Source of the DNA: a virus
IMG/VR virus record: IMGVR_UViG_3300033183_000491
Location: 126,001-190,000 of that record
DNA: 64,000 nucleotides
Direction: 5' to 3' (one strand)
Below, in pieces: positions 47,791-56,801 of this stretch. Both the position numbers and the translations under genes were made by a program. Numbering within the stretch: position 1 is the first letter of the stretch; each line of letters starts with the position of its first letter. The notes under the pieces are model-generated. The model saw only the letters and a program-made list of their open reading frames with translations. It was not told the origin of the DNA and did no database searches.

Positions 47791-50700
47791 TTATCTTGAC
47801 GAACCAATAAATTGCCAAACGTAAGCATCAACTTCATCGATTATGTCACCCGGTGCAGTAGTTGTCCAGTTATCATTACCATGAACTTTAGTTATGTTTC
47901 CAAAACTATTTCTTGTCAATTCGAAAGTCAGTAATAAAGAACTAGAAGCTCGTAGGGAAAGAGACGTGTTTTTATAAAAATTAAGTCTATCATATGATGC
48001 ATAGGCACCGTGGCTCAACTTTCCAATAAACGTACATTGAGGAAATGAATTTTCTTTTGTTATAGCTCCCGGATTACCGTATTTATTGTCATCTGGATGC
48101 GGATAGACTCCAAAAGGAACCCAAATAGAGCCGTTAAAATTTGGCCCTCTGTCAACTTTTATAGTTATACGTGATCCAAATCCATAAGACGTTCTAACGC
48201 TTTCAGCAGATGGTAAATATATTTTTCTAGTTATATTATCTACATTATAAAAATTACCTAAAATAGCTAATCTATAAAAATCAAAACCGCTTTTAATTGA
48301 CATATAATATTCCTCGATAGTCCTTGAAGAAGCTTCAAAAGAAACATTTGCGATTGAATTAGTATCTTCTAAATCTAGTTGGACTGTGAGATTATCGTCA
48401 TTTATATTATAAGAGTTTAAATCACCTCCAGACAAGCTAGAGACGCTAAGAGATCCTACTGAAGCTGATATGTGTTGCTTTATAGCTTCTGCTGTTGCTA
48501 AATTTGAGTGTTTATCTGGTATATCATCTGATAAGTTATCTAAGACATTGACTTCACTAACATTTTGTGGGTTTGTTAAAGTTCCTACGTATCCTAGAAC
48601 TTTATTAGGATTAACTTTTTCAAGTTTTGATTTTGTGACTGCATTCTCATTTATCTTGGATGTTATAATTGCATTGTCACTAATATTTACAGATTGAATT
48701 GTTCCTTTTATAAGGGATGTACCTGATGAGTCGAACTTTAATACTTTATTAGAATCTTCAGAAGAACCTGTTAACGCTGATGGGAGTGTTACATCTTCGA
48801 CTTCATCAATATAATTTTCAATTAACCAACAATATTTGTTATTATATTCTTCTATAAAAGTAATTACTACTTTTTTAATTCCTTCTCCAGAAAATTTAAT
48901 TGTTTTTTGATTCGTAAAACCAAATTCCAAGTAATTACTATTATTAGTTGCATCTGATCTTTGCCATATATCATTTTGAGAAGAATTAATAATTAATTTT
49001 TGTAAGGCAATATCTGTAAAGTAAAAAGTCTTTTTGTCGCCGTTTATAAATCCATTTTCATAAGCTTCCAGTGCAGATGGTATATTCACAGACCTTGTAG
49101 TAGTCGCTCCAGTATCTCCTAAAGTTACTGAGTTTTTTTGTCGCCAAAGTGAAATATTGCTAAACTCTATAGGAGCTTGTGTTCCAGTTAGTTCATAATA
49201 AGAGTTATCATGAAAATCTTTTTTATCTAAAATACTAGCAAACCACCTTGTCCCATCGTATAAAAATTCTTTCGGGGAATGAAAATCTGTTCCATTATAA
49301 TAGATAACTAAATCATTTCCTAAATCTACTTTTACATTTAATTTTAAACTTGAAAATCTTCCTCTATTATTATGACTCTCTTCATAATAAGAATTCGGTG
49401 AATCGGGATAAGACATTGATATTTTTACAATGTCACCTTCTGATATGTCATTGAAACTTGTTAAGTTAAAAGTAAATAAAGATCCATCACTAACATTATC
49501 TTTAATATGATAGTGTTTGTTAGCTTTATATATATCACCTGGGTTAACAGTCGGAGTGATTAAACCAGCATTTGTAACAGGAATATATTCTAAATCATTA
49601 GGGATGTTTAAGCCTGACTTAAATTCAGAAATTGTAACTTTTTTATGTGTAGTAGATTCACTATCTTTTAAAACAATTAAGTCGTTATCTGTTACACTAT
49701 CATTTATTGAAAGCGGATTAAAATTCTCAATATCAAAACTATTTGCTGATTTTATATCAGAAAATGCAACTTTTTTAAGTAATGTAGATGAATCATCATA
49801 TACCAAGAAAGTATCGTCATCAGATAAAGGGCCATCACTGTTTGGATCGTTTGGATCTGAGTTGTAAAGAGTTTGTTCACTTATTGATTTTGAAGTTAAC
49901 GAAGAAGATAATTTTTGTACGCCATTGTCATCAACTACGCTAAATCCAACTTGACCTATCGAATCAGTAATATCTGCTCTTATATAATTTTTTAATACAG
50001 ATGCAGTGGATTTTGTTGTTAAACCATTTGGTGAATTAGCGCTAACATCTCTTACAATAAATAAATCATCATCAGCAATTGAATTTAAAACTGTATCGAT
50101 ATCATCCGGGTTAATTGCATTTTCGTTCACTGAAGAAGCTATAATATCTCCTGATATTTTACTAACAGGAATATCGGGAAGTCTAGCTACGTCAATTGTA
50201 CCAGTAAGAAGAGTAGAATCTACATTTTTTATTTTTAGATAATTATTATCAGGATCAACTTCGATTGATGTACCATCTGTTTTAACATCAAATACATTAC
50301 CTGTTTTTGATAAAGCAGCCCCAGCTTCGGTTTGGCCTGCCGCAGAGAATTTTGCAAATAAGATATCGTCATTTCCAACTGTATCAGCTGTTTCAGGCGA
50401 AGTACATATAAACCCAGATTGAGCATAAGTGTCACCTTCTTCGACAAATACAAACTTGGCTGAGACTTCATCGTTTAATTCAAAATCACTAGACCTTACA
50501 GCAGCACCTGATGCTTGAACTATATAAATACCATTATCGCGAGGGTCATTTTGATCTCTAACTAAAATTCTATCACCTGTTGAAACATTAACACCATCAA
50601 TCAAATCATTATTTTCAAGTTGGTCTGCAAGATTTATATTTGTTGTAGTTGCAAGCCTTACAGGTTGTAATACCTCTCTAAGACCTTGTACAACAAGATC

Positions 50701-52161
50701 AACATATTGTTTGTTTGCAGCGTCAGCATCATTTTGCGGTTGCTCTACAAGCGTTAAAGAGTTTAAAGATGCATCACCATTTGATTGAATATAATTTGTT
50801 AAATCAGGTAAATCAGCTGCTGTGATAAAGTCTGTAATTTCATCGTCTGTAACATAGTTGTCTAAACTAGATGAAGTTAAGAATCCCTGGTCTGAAACCC
50901 AGCCTTGAGTTGCAAAATATGCTGTTCTAGTGTCAATCTCTGATTGTGTTGGATCGTTAAACTTATATGTAAAAGTGAGTGGAATATTGTTGTTTGTAAA
51001 GAAAGTATCGTCAACATTTTCTATTCTTAAACTTTTTCCTCCTTGTGTTTCAAGACTTAGTTTTGTGTCTCCATTTGTGTTAGATGTAACTACTAAAACA
51101 TTACCACTGTCAGTACTTTGCAATTTTAATTTTGCATTGTCTGCTGCAGAGTCAGATTTTGCAATCATTCTTAATTCATCTGCTGATGTTTTAATAGAGT
51201 GAGTACCAACTGAAAGATCTCCTCCTAGAACTGGTGCAGGATCATCTTCGACTGCTTCTAATCCACCACTTCCTAGTTTAACCCATTTCATATTTGAAGT
51301 AGCAGTTCTAGAACTTCCATCTGTATGTGGAACTGTAAAGAATATCTTTTGAGTATTACTATCACCTTTTAATACAGCAACTCTTACTCCAGAAAAGTCA
51401 CTCGTAGCAATTAAGTCATTTGCTCTAACTGCAGGACCTTCTGCTGCAGAAACGATGTAAATACCATTTTCAGAAGGTGTGGCCTGATCTTTGACTAGGA
51501 CTCTGTCACCTGTTGTTAGAATCTGTCCATCAATCTCAATCCCGTTTACAAGTGCCGTTGTTAAATCAATCGGTTCTGTTGTTGCAAACTTAACATCTTC
51601 TAATGACGTAGTTACATTTTCATAGACCAAGCTCTCATTGACTAAAGTACCAATTTGTAAATTTTTAGATGCATTATCAATTCTTAAGTTTGAACTACCA
51701 AGATTTAAACCATCGTTAAGGAGATAAAGATCACGAATTGGTAAACTAGAAAGACCAAGATCAAAATCGCTTACTCTAGGAACAAAGTGACCTTGATCAT
51801 TTATGTACCACTTTTCATCACCTGATATTGAAAAAGATATTTTGTTCTCTAATGGGTCTGATGTCTTAATCGCTTCAACACTTGTCTGAGCACCTTCTTC
51901 ACCTTCGAAAATTTTATCGACCTGAGATGATCCTGCTGAAGAAGAACTTATTTTATAATGAATTCCTGATCCATCTTCAAAATTTTCTATGGTAATATTA
52001 TCTCCAGAAACTAATAAAGGTGCACCAGATGTGTTATTCAGGGTATCAGTTTTCATTTCTTGGATTAATCCAAGAGTTGCATTAATTCCTGCCCATCTTC
52101 TTGTTGGAAGGCCTAATTTTCCTTCACTATCTTGTCTAGGTACTAAATTCTTAGTTGCCAT
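47791..52161 (-). CDS. giant tail fibre-like protein (1456 residues)
   Basis: Starts MATKNLVPRQDSEGKLGLPT, the attachment motif shared with the 733-residue fibre. Two copies of the shaft module are visible: TGDRVLVKDQATPSENGIYI near residue 215 and TGDRILVRDQNDPRDNGIYI near 535. Other shared parts are LNSLTLVEQPQNDADAANKQ with YVDLVVQGLRE, and AGQTEAGAALSKTGNVFDVK. The C-terminal 200 residues (from FEASSRTIEEYYMSIKSGFD) have aromatic, strand-rich sequence and end in DEVDAYVWQFIGSSR, likely the receptor-facing head. TAGGAGA lies 9 bases before the ATG. Probably the main long fibre subunit or a distal part of it. Confidence 0.87.
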   Translation of the reverse strand: MATKNLVPRQDSEGKLGLPTRRWAGINATLGLIQEMKTDTLNNTSGAPLLVSGDNITIENFEDGSGIHYKISSSSAGSSQVDKIFEGEEGAQTSVEAIKTSDPLENKISFSISGDEKWYINDQGHFVPRVSDFDLGLSSLPIRDLYLLNDGLNLGSSNLRIDNASKNLQIGTLVNESLVYENVTTSLEDVKFATTEPIDLTTALVNGIEIDGQILTTGDRVLVKDQATPSENGIYIVSAAEGPAVRANDLIATSDFSGVRVAVLKGDSNTQKIFFTVPHTDGSSRTATSNMKWVKLGSGGLEAVEDDPAPVLGGDLSVGTHSIKTSADELRMIAKSDSAADNAKLKLQSTDSGNVLVVTSNTNGDTKLSLETQGGKSLRIENVDDTFFTNNNIPLTFTYKFNDPTQSEIDTRTAYFATQGWVSDQGFLTSSSLDNYVTDDEITDFITAADLPDLTNYIQSNGDASLNSLTLVEQPQNDADAANKQYVDLVVQGLREVLQPVRLATTTNINLADQLENNDLIDGVNVSTGDRILVRDQNDPRDNGIYIVQASGAAVRSSDFELNDEVSAKFVFVEEGDTYAQSGFICTSPETADTVGNDDILFAKFSAAGQTEAGAALSKTGNVFDVKTDGTSIEVDPDNNYLKIKNVDSTLLTGTIDVARLPDIPVSKISGDIIASSVNENAINPDDIDTVLNSIADDDLFIVRDVSANSPNGLTTKSTASVLKNYIRADITDSIGQVGFSVVDDNGVQKLSSSLTSKSISEQTLYNSDPNDPNSDGPLSDDDTFLVYDDSSTLLKKVAFSDIKSANSFDIENFNPLSINDSVTDNDLIVLKDSESTTHKKVTISEFKSGLNIPNDLEYIPVTNAGLITPTVNPGDIYKANKHYHIKDNVSDGSLFTFNLTSFNDISEGDIVKISMSYPDSPNSYYEESHNNRGRFSSLKLNVKVDLGNDLVIYYNGTDFHSPKEFLYDGTRWFASILDKKDFHDNSYYELTGTQAPIEFSNISLWRQKNSVTLGDTGATTTRSVNIPSALEAYENGFINGDKKTFYFTDIALQKLIINSSQNDIWQRSDATNNSNYLEFGFTNQKTIKFSGEGIKKVVITFIEEYNNKYCWLIENYIDEVEDVTLPSALTGSSEDSNKVLKFDSSGTSLIKGTIQSVNISDNAIITSKINENAVTKSKLEKVNPNKVLGYVGTLTNPQNVSEVNVLDNLSDDIPDKHSNLATAEAIKQHISASVGSLSVSSLSGGDLNSYNINDDNLTVQLDLEDTNSIANVSFEASSRTIEEYYMSIKSGFDFYRLAILGNFYNVDNITRKIYLPSAESVRTSYGFGSRITIKVDRGPNFNGSIWVPFGVYPHPDDNKYGNPGAITKENSFPQCTFIGKLSHGAYASYDRLNFYKNTSLSLRASSSLLLTFELTRNSFGNITKVHGNDNWTTTAPGDIIDEVDAYVWQFIGSSR

Positions 52162-52243
52162 ATTCTACAATCTCCTAGATATTTCTTTTAATACTAATTA
52201 TGTATTAATGTTTGTTTAACTTAGATAATATCAAATAAATTTT

Positions 52244-52825
52244 TTAACTGTTTAAATTGTATCCATTAGGTGCGAATGGATTATAAAAATAAAATCCTGT
52301 GCCGTCTCTTCCTGTAGTGCCTAAAGCTGCACTTTGAGACGATCCTGTAGGTCCGCTAAAGTCGATTCTAAATGCATCTCCTCCACCTCGGTCACCTACC
52401 ATTGCTTTAATAGGATAATAAACACCAGCACTTAAGCTAATCGATCCATCACCATTGATTTCACCGTGTGCTCCTCCTGCATCACAAAGAGCATTATTTT
52501 TATTTAGGTCCCACTCTAGGCTTTTTGCATCATCACCAATCCATAAGTATCCAGCATCGTCACATCTAATTCTAAATTCCCAAGTCCCTGTAACATCTGG
52601 TTTAAAAAGGCCGCAAACTACGTGTGTATCTAAGTCTGCTATAACAGACGATCTGTTGATCTGAGTTAAAGCTCCTTCACCTGACCAAGAAGAGTCCAGG
52701 TTTCCTTCTAACCTGCTTGGATCATCATTTGTCCCGGGATGATCACCTGAAGTGTCTGCATTTATGTATGCATCAAACTTTCTAATATAAAGTCCACTTT
52801 TAAGTTGTTTTCTAAATATAAACAT
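52244..52825 (-). CDS. PA14/GLEYA-like adhesin domain protein
   Basis: 193 residues. The pattern FKPDVTGTWEFRIRCDDAGY followed by LWIGDDAKSLEWD, then SLSAGVYYPIKAMVGDRGGG and DAFRIDFSGPTGSS is that of PA14/GLEYA carbohydrate-binding domains, in which a beta-barrel with adjacent Asp-Asp (here CDDAG) binds calcium and sugar. So a stand-alone sugar-binding tip of a fibre is likely. The ATG overlaps the stop of the 955-residue fibre gene (TAATG at 52823-52827), indicating joint synthesis and probably physical association with that fibre. Several Cys (RCDDAG, ALCDAG) are unusual for the virion proteins here. Confidence 0.85.
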   Translation of the reverse strand: MFIFRKQLKSGLYIRKFDAYINADTSGDHPGTNDDPSRLEGNLDSSWSGEGALTQINRSSVIADLDTHVVCGLFKPDVTGTWEFRIRCDDAGYLWIGDDAKSLEWDLNKNNALCDAGGAHGEINGDGSISLSAGVYYPIKAMVGDRGGGDAFRIDFSGPTGSSQSAALGTTGRDGTGFYFYNPFAPNGYNLNS

Positions 52826-55692
52826 TAGTTCCTCGTAAAGAATAAGTTAGCTCTTAACCCTTGCGCATTTGCAGGTGTAGCTGTTATAGCTAAAGTTAAT
52901 GCATCACCTGCGTCACAAGAAGAATTAGAAACAGTTGTTGTTGAGCCAGACGTTGTTGTTGTTCCTAAAGTTAAAGTAATCATAGACAAACTATCAGTTG
53001 TGTTTGTTAAAGTTACTGTTACATCACCAGAAGTTGTATGTTGGTCTAGATATAATTCTAATTTAGAAACTGTAAGACCAAACGGACAATTAAATCTGAA
53101 TGCATTCGTATCTGTTTGTAGATCAACCCCTGGAATACTCAATTCTGCAACAATAACTTCTTCGGGTTTGTCCCAAGTTAAAGAAGAACCATTATACATT
53201 AAAAAGTCATTTGTTGAAGGAGCTTCGACAGAAGTATCTAATTTGTTTAGTTCATCTGCAGTAGATGTTACTAATGTACTTCCAAGAGTTAAGCCTTCGT
53301 CCACGCCGTTATGACGAGGTATAATCGTTATACAACCGTCAGCAGTTCCATCAATTCTAAACCCTTCGTATCCACCACCATTTCCTCCACCTTGAACGTA
53401 TATATTGAGTCGGCCTTCTTCAGCACCAACTGTAGTGTCAATCATTTGAGTTCTAATCTTTGAAAACTCATGAATTCCGCCACCGGCATTTTCTCCATAA
53501 AACTCTATAGTCCCTGCATATCCTGCGCCAGTTGAATAATTTTGAATTCTTAAAGTAGGACCTAAAGAGTTTGTATCACCATTTTCAGTCGATATAGTAA
53601 ATCTAGGCTCAAAAGTCCCTGAGGCAGAAGATGGCATCGACATAGTTAATCCTTCATCAGGACTATGTCTAAGATAAACGTCGCTGTCATTTCCAAATTT
53701 AATATAAGAACCGTCTCCTAAGTATAAATATTTCCACTCAGCATTGACAGCACCTAAATTATACGTATTAACTGCTGAAGGTAGTAGATGTCCTGTGATT
53801 CCAAACCCATTAGGATCTAAGTTGCCACCTAATTGAGGTGTTGTATCATCAACTAAGTCTGAGCTACCTGAAGAAGCTGTTGCAAAAGTTAGCTGGCCAC
53901 TTCCATTTGTTTGTAAAACTTGTCCAGAAGTTCCATCGGACGTTGGAAATGAATATGCATTATTAAATGTAATAATACCAGTTTCATCAATTTTGAGTCT
54001 GTTAGAAGTTGTACCGCCTGTTCCTGTATTAAATTCTAACGTACCACCATAAGTTGAACCGCTTACTGTTGCACTTGATTTAATTACTGCACTTTCTAGA
54101 AAAGACGTTCCATTGTGGCCATACATTACAAATTTACCAAGCTCGTCTGCAGCAGAAACTGCAGTTGGTGTCGAAACTGTTCCCCTTGCTTTTTGTAATA
54201 AAACATCAGGACCATCTGCAGATGTATGATACTGGTCTATTCTCATTGAACCTTCATATTGTACGTCTCCCACTAAGTGTAATGTTCTTGCGGGAGAACT
54301 AGTTCCAATACCTATACGATCATTTGTTGTATCTATCGTTAATAAATCTGTAGACAATACACTAGAACCATCACTATTAGCAACCAATATAGCATTATTA
54401 GTTAAAGTAGAAGGCATTGAGTAACCATCACCAACCAAAAAAGTTCCTGATAAGTCTGGTAAAGTTAAAGTTCTGTTTGATGAAAGAGAGCTTTGGCCTT
54501 GAATTTGTATGTAGTTTGTTCCGTGTTTTTCGCCTGTTCCATCTTCATATATTCTTAAGGGATTATCATAATGAAAACCAACAGAGTTAACGTCAATCCA
54601 CATACGTGCATTTTCTGGGTGTGCTCCAGTTCCACCAGATGCATCTGATGCACCTTTGTCTGGGAGTTCGAGATAAAAACCAACTCTTCTATTTGCAGCA
54701 CCTGCTTGATCATCAATTGCCCCAAACCATTGTTCATACCATAATTGGCCTTGTCCGTATTGTCTTGTGTTAGAAGAGTACCAATTTGCAAACTTTACCT
54801 TTACAGTATCTTCATTGTAAGCAAAAAATTGCGACCCTGATCCTCCGAGAGATAGCCTATTAGATACTGTGATATTCTGTGATGTCAATAAACCATTACT
54901 ATCAGCACCTCCAGTATTGTTCCAAGTTAGATTTGAACTTAAAGACACGCTAGAACTGTCACTATTAGATGTCAAGACAGCGTTATTAGTAAGTGTTGAA
55001 GGCAATTGATAGCTACTCTGTGTAGACTGATTCGATGCATTACCAATAAAGAATTTACCTTCATTTAAGTTAGGTGTAGCATTTGTTCTTCCCGCACCTC
55101 CAACCAAAACCTCACCATTATTCACATGAGCTTTTACAATTTTACCAATGTTTTGAATTAAGTTAGATCCTGTTGGTGCTGATGTTTGGAATCCTCCTGC
55201 AGTTGTAGAGCTTACATAAAGTGTGTCACCCTCACTATTCGCACCGTCTGTATCGATACCTTTAAATAAACCGCTGTAAACAACATATCCTTCAGCTTCA
55301 GCTGCAATATCGTTTTGAACAAAACCAAAAGCAGGCATTGTTGCAGAAGAATTTGACTGCGCTAAAGAAACTTCTGGTTTATTACCACTATGTCCTGATA
55401 TGTAAACTAATTGTCCTTTAGTTAAAGCAGTTGTAGTAGAAGGGTTTTTTACCGGGAATGATAACGCTTTTGGCAAAGAGTCACCTTGTAAAAGAGCAAT
55501 ATCTCCATCTTCGTCAGGAAAGTTAATTGTTCTATCATCAGTAGGATCAGTAACTGTTAATTGTAATTCAAAATCGTTACTAGTTTCTCCTTCAAATGCT
55601 AGCCCACCTGAACCAATAACTATTCTATCAGTTGGTTTTAAGACCTTTTTTGATCCATTTTCATAATATACAAACTTATCAATATCTGCCAT
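52825..55692 (-). CDS. tail fibre-like protein (955 residues)
   Basis: The N-terminus reads MADIDKFVYYENGSKKVLKP, then TDDRTINFPDEDGDIALLQG. Residues about 80-200 hold the module TALTKGQLVYISGHSGNKPE with a later VGGAGRTNATPNLNEGKFFI. The shaft includes IGIGTSSPARTLHLVGDVQY, LYLGDGSYIKFGNDSDVYLR and STADELNKLDTSVEAPSTND, closely parallel to the 733-residue fibre (LYLGDGSILYFGNDQEIRLE and SATELNALDVSVESPADND). The head, from VDLQTDTNAFRFNCPFGL, ends ATPANAQGLRANLFFTRN. The PA14-like gene follows on a TAATG overlap, so the pair probably forms one fibre with a lectin tip. Confidence 0.87.
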   Translation of the reverse strand: MADIDKFVYYENGSKKVLKPTDRIVIGSGGLAFEGETSNDFELQLTVTDPTDDRTINFPDEDGDIALLQGDSLPKALSFPVKNPSTTTALTKGQLVYISGHSGNKPEVSLAQSNSSATMPAFGFVQNDIAAEAEGYVVYSGLFKGIDTDGANSEGDTLYVSSTTAGGFQTSAPTGSNLIQNIGKIVKAHVNNGEVLVGGAGRTNATPNLNEGKFFIGNASNQSTQSSYQLPSTLTNNAVLTSNSDSSSVSLSSNLTWNNTGGADSNGLLTSQNITVSNRLSLGGSGSQFFAYNEDTVKVKFANWYSSNTRQYGQGQLWYEQWFGAIDDQAGAANRRVGFYLELPDKGASDASGGTGAHPENARMWIDVNSVGFHYDNPLRIYEDGTGEKHGTNYIQIQGQSSLSSNRTLTLPDLSGTFLVGDGYSMPSTLTNNAILVANSDGSSVLSTDLLTIDTTNDRIGIGTSSPARTLHLVGDVQYEGSMRIDQYHTSADGPDVLLQKARGTVSTPTAVSAADELGKFVMYGHNGTSFLESAVIKSSATVSGSTYGGTLEFNTGTGGTTSNRLKIDETGIITFNNAYSFPTSDGTSGQVLQTNGSGQLTFATASSGSSDLVDDTTPQLGGNLDPNGFGITGHLLPSAVNTYNLGAVNAEWKYLYLGDGSYIKFGNDSDVYLRHSPDEGLTMSMPSSASGTFEPRFTISTENGDTNSLGPTLRIQNYSTGAGYAGTIEFYGENAGGGIHEFSKIRTQMIDTTVGAEEGRLNIYVQGGGNGGGYEGFRIDGTADGCITIIPRHNGVDEGLTLGSTLVTSTADELNKLDTSVEAPSTNDFLMYNGSSLTWDKPEEVIVAELSIPGVDLQTDTNAFRFNCPFGLTVSKLELYLDQHTTSGDVTVTLTNTTDSLSMITLTLGTTTTSGSTTTVSNSSCDAGDALTLAITATPANAQGLRANLFFTRN

Positions 55693-55714
55693 TTTAATTT
55701 ATTCTTTCTATTTT

Positions 55715-56239
55715 CTATTCTGTTTGACAAGCGTTGACATACATGTCTTCATCGATAGGCATAACGTTGCCTTCACTGTCAAATTCAAAATATCTGTCTG
55801 ATGCTGTTTCTCTTATCGTCATAGTATATTGTATGTGTTCTAAAGTTCCTTCGTCATTAAAAGTATTAAGGTCTAAAGCAAACAATCCTGTTGTTCCATC
55901 TAGTATGTTTGTTGGAATAAGATTATTTTCATCTAAAGGATCAATTTGCCACAAAGAATCTTCAGACCTATCGTTATAAAGATGTCCTCTTATGATAACA
56001 TCTCCTCCAAATTCTACGACAGAATCTGGTAAGTTATTTTTCTTTCCACAGATTTTTCCGCTTACATAAAGATAAGTTGATTCGTCAACATTTTGAAGCA
56101 TGCTTTCTGGAATAGATCCACGATCATCTAATGCTAATTCTGGAGTATTAGGATAGACAATTAATTTTGGCCCTGTTTCACCAGAACCAATTATCTTTGA
56201 GGTTTTAATTTGATTAGCTAAAAAGTCTCTTGCTGCCAT
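55715..56239 (-). CDS. fibre-associated protein (174 residues)
   Basis: The N-terminus, FLANQIKTSKIIGSGETGPK followed by LIVYP, is of a kind seen at the start of fibre-type proteins in marine phages. The central part (STYLYVSGKICGKKNNLPDS, VIIRGHLYNDRSED) is strand-rich. The C-terminal half resembles the 91-residue protein at 43993-44268. No enzyme motif. It lies 22 bases before the 955-residue fibre gene. Probably a small structural part of the fibre complex. Confidence 0.8.
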   Translation of the reverse strand: MAARDFLANQIKTSKIIGSGETGPKLIVYPNTPELALDDRGSIPESMLQNVDESTYLYVSGKICGKKNNLPDSVVEFGGDVIIRGHLYNDRSEDSLWQIDPLDENNLIPTNILDGTTGLFALDLNTFNDEGTLEHIQYTMTIRETASDRYFEFDSEGNVMPIDEDMYVNACQTE

Positions 56240-56244
56240 AATAT

Positions 56245-56463
56245 TTACCTTGATATAACTATATAATGAACATTTATTTCACTATTACTGGATTTGTTTA
56301 TTTTAAAATTATTTGTAGAAGTTTCTGATATGAAAATGTTTTCGCATGAATCAGAAGTTATTTTTATTACTGGGATTTGATTATAATTACTAGTAAGATT
56401 TACTATTTTTTCACTTTCATTAGAAAGAATTGTAACTTTTCCAGTCTCAAATTCAACTGCCAT
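56245..56463 (-). CDS. small beta-sandwich protein, H-lectin-like pattern
   Basis: 72 residues. It follows the pattern of the next gene's product (108 residues): NYNQIPVIKITSDSCENIFI here and NYNSLPVIALTPEDENVNVF there, each followed by strands ending in INVHYIVISR and VHIHVYEGE. The order of strands resembles H-type lectin or gp53-like domains of fibres, though the match is by eye. Ends 5 bases before the 174-residue gene, AAGGAGA 8 bases before the ATG. Confidence 0.72.
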   Translation of the reverse strand: MAVEFETGKVTILSNESEKIVNLTSNYNQIPVIKITSDSCENIFISETSTNNFKINKSSNSEINVHYIVISR

Positions 56464-56465
56464 AA

Positions 56466-56792
56466 TTATTCTCCTTCATAAACATGGATATGAACTTTTC
56501 CCGTAAAGTTATTTGAACTTTCAACAGTAATACTAGAAGTAGTTAGAGAAGTAATAAACACGTTGACATTTTCATCTTCAGGTGTTAAAGCAATAACAGG
56601 AAGAGAATTATAATTTTCTGTAAAGAAATAATCCTCACTATAAGAGTTTACAAAGTCTATCGTAGCAACTTCAACTTTGATACCTCCTGCATCTATAACT
56701 TCTTGAGTTGTTAGATATTGTTTATAAATTGGCTTGACACGAATAAGCGGATAATTTTTTCTTAATCTATTTGCATCGAATAATTTAGACAT
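56466..56792 (-). CDS. small beta-sandwich protein, H-lectin-like pattern
   Basis: 108 residues. Residues about 40-108 carry NSYSEDYFFTENYNSLPVIA followed by LTPEDENVNVFITSLTTSSI and a terminal VHIHVYEGE; this is the layout of H-type lectin-like domains (target strand, PxV, central D/N loop, T-x-T turn). A basic N-terminal arm (NRLRKNYPLIRVKPIYKQYL) may attach it to the virion. It is a paralogue of the 72-residue protein 2 bases downstream; both lie just after the PhoH gene on the minus strand and just before the fibre genes. Confidence 0.75.
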   Translation of the reverse strand: MSKLFDANRLRKNYPLIRVKPIYKQYLTTQEVIDAGGIKVEVATIDFVNSYSEDYFFTENYNSLPVIALTPEDENVNVFITSLTTSSITVESSNNFTGKVHIHVYEGE

Positions 56793-56801
56793 TTTTATTC
56801 C

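Noticed and set aside
52188-52208. 7-bp inverted repeat (TTAATAC / GTATTAA) in the gap before the 1456-residue fibre
   Set aside because: Short, all AT with one GC pair, no T-tract on either strand; not convincing as a terminator.
39058-56792. Possible CRISPR array or tandem DNA repeats in the fibre region
   Set aside because: The repeated look comes from protein modules (ELNxLD) with varied codons, not from exact spaced DNA repeats.
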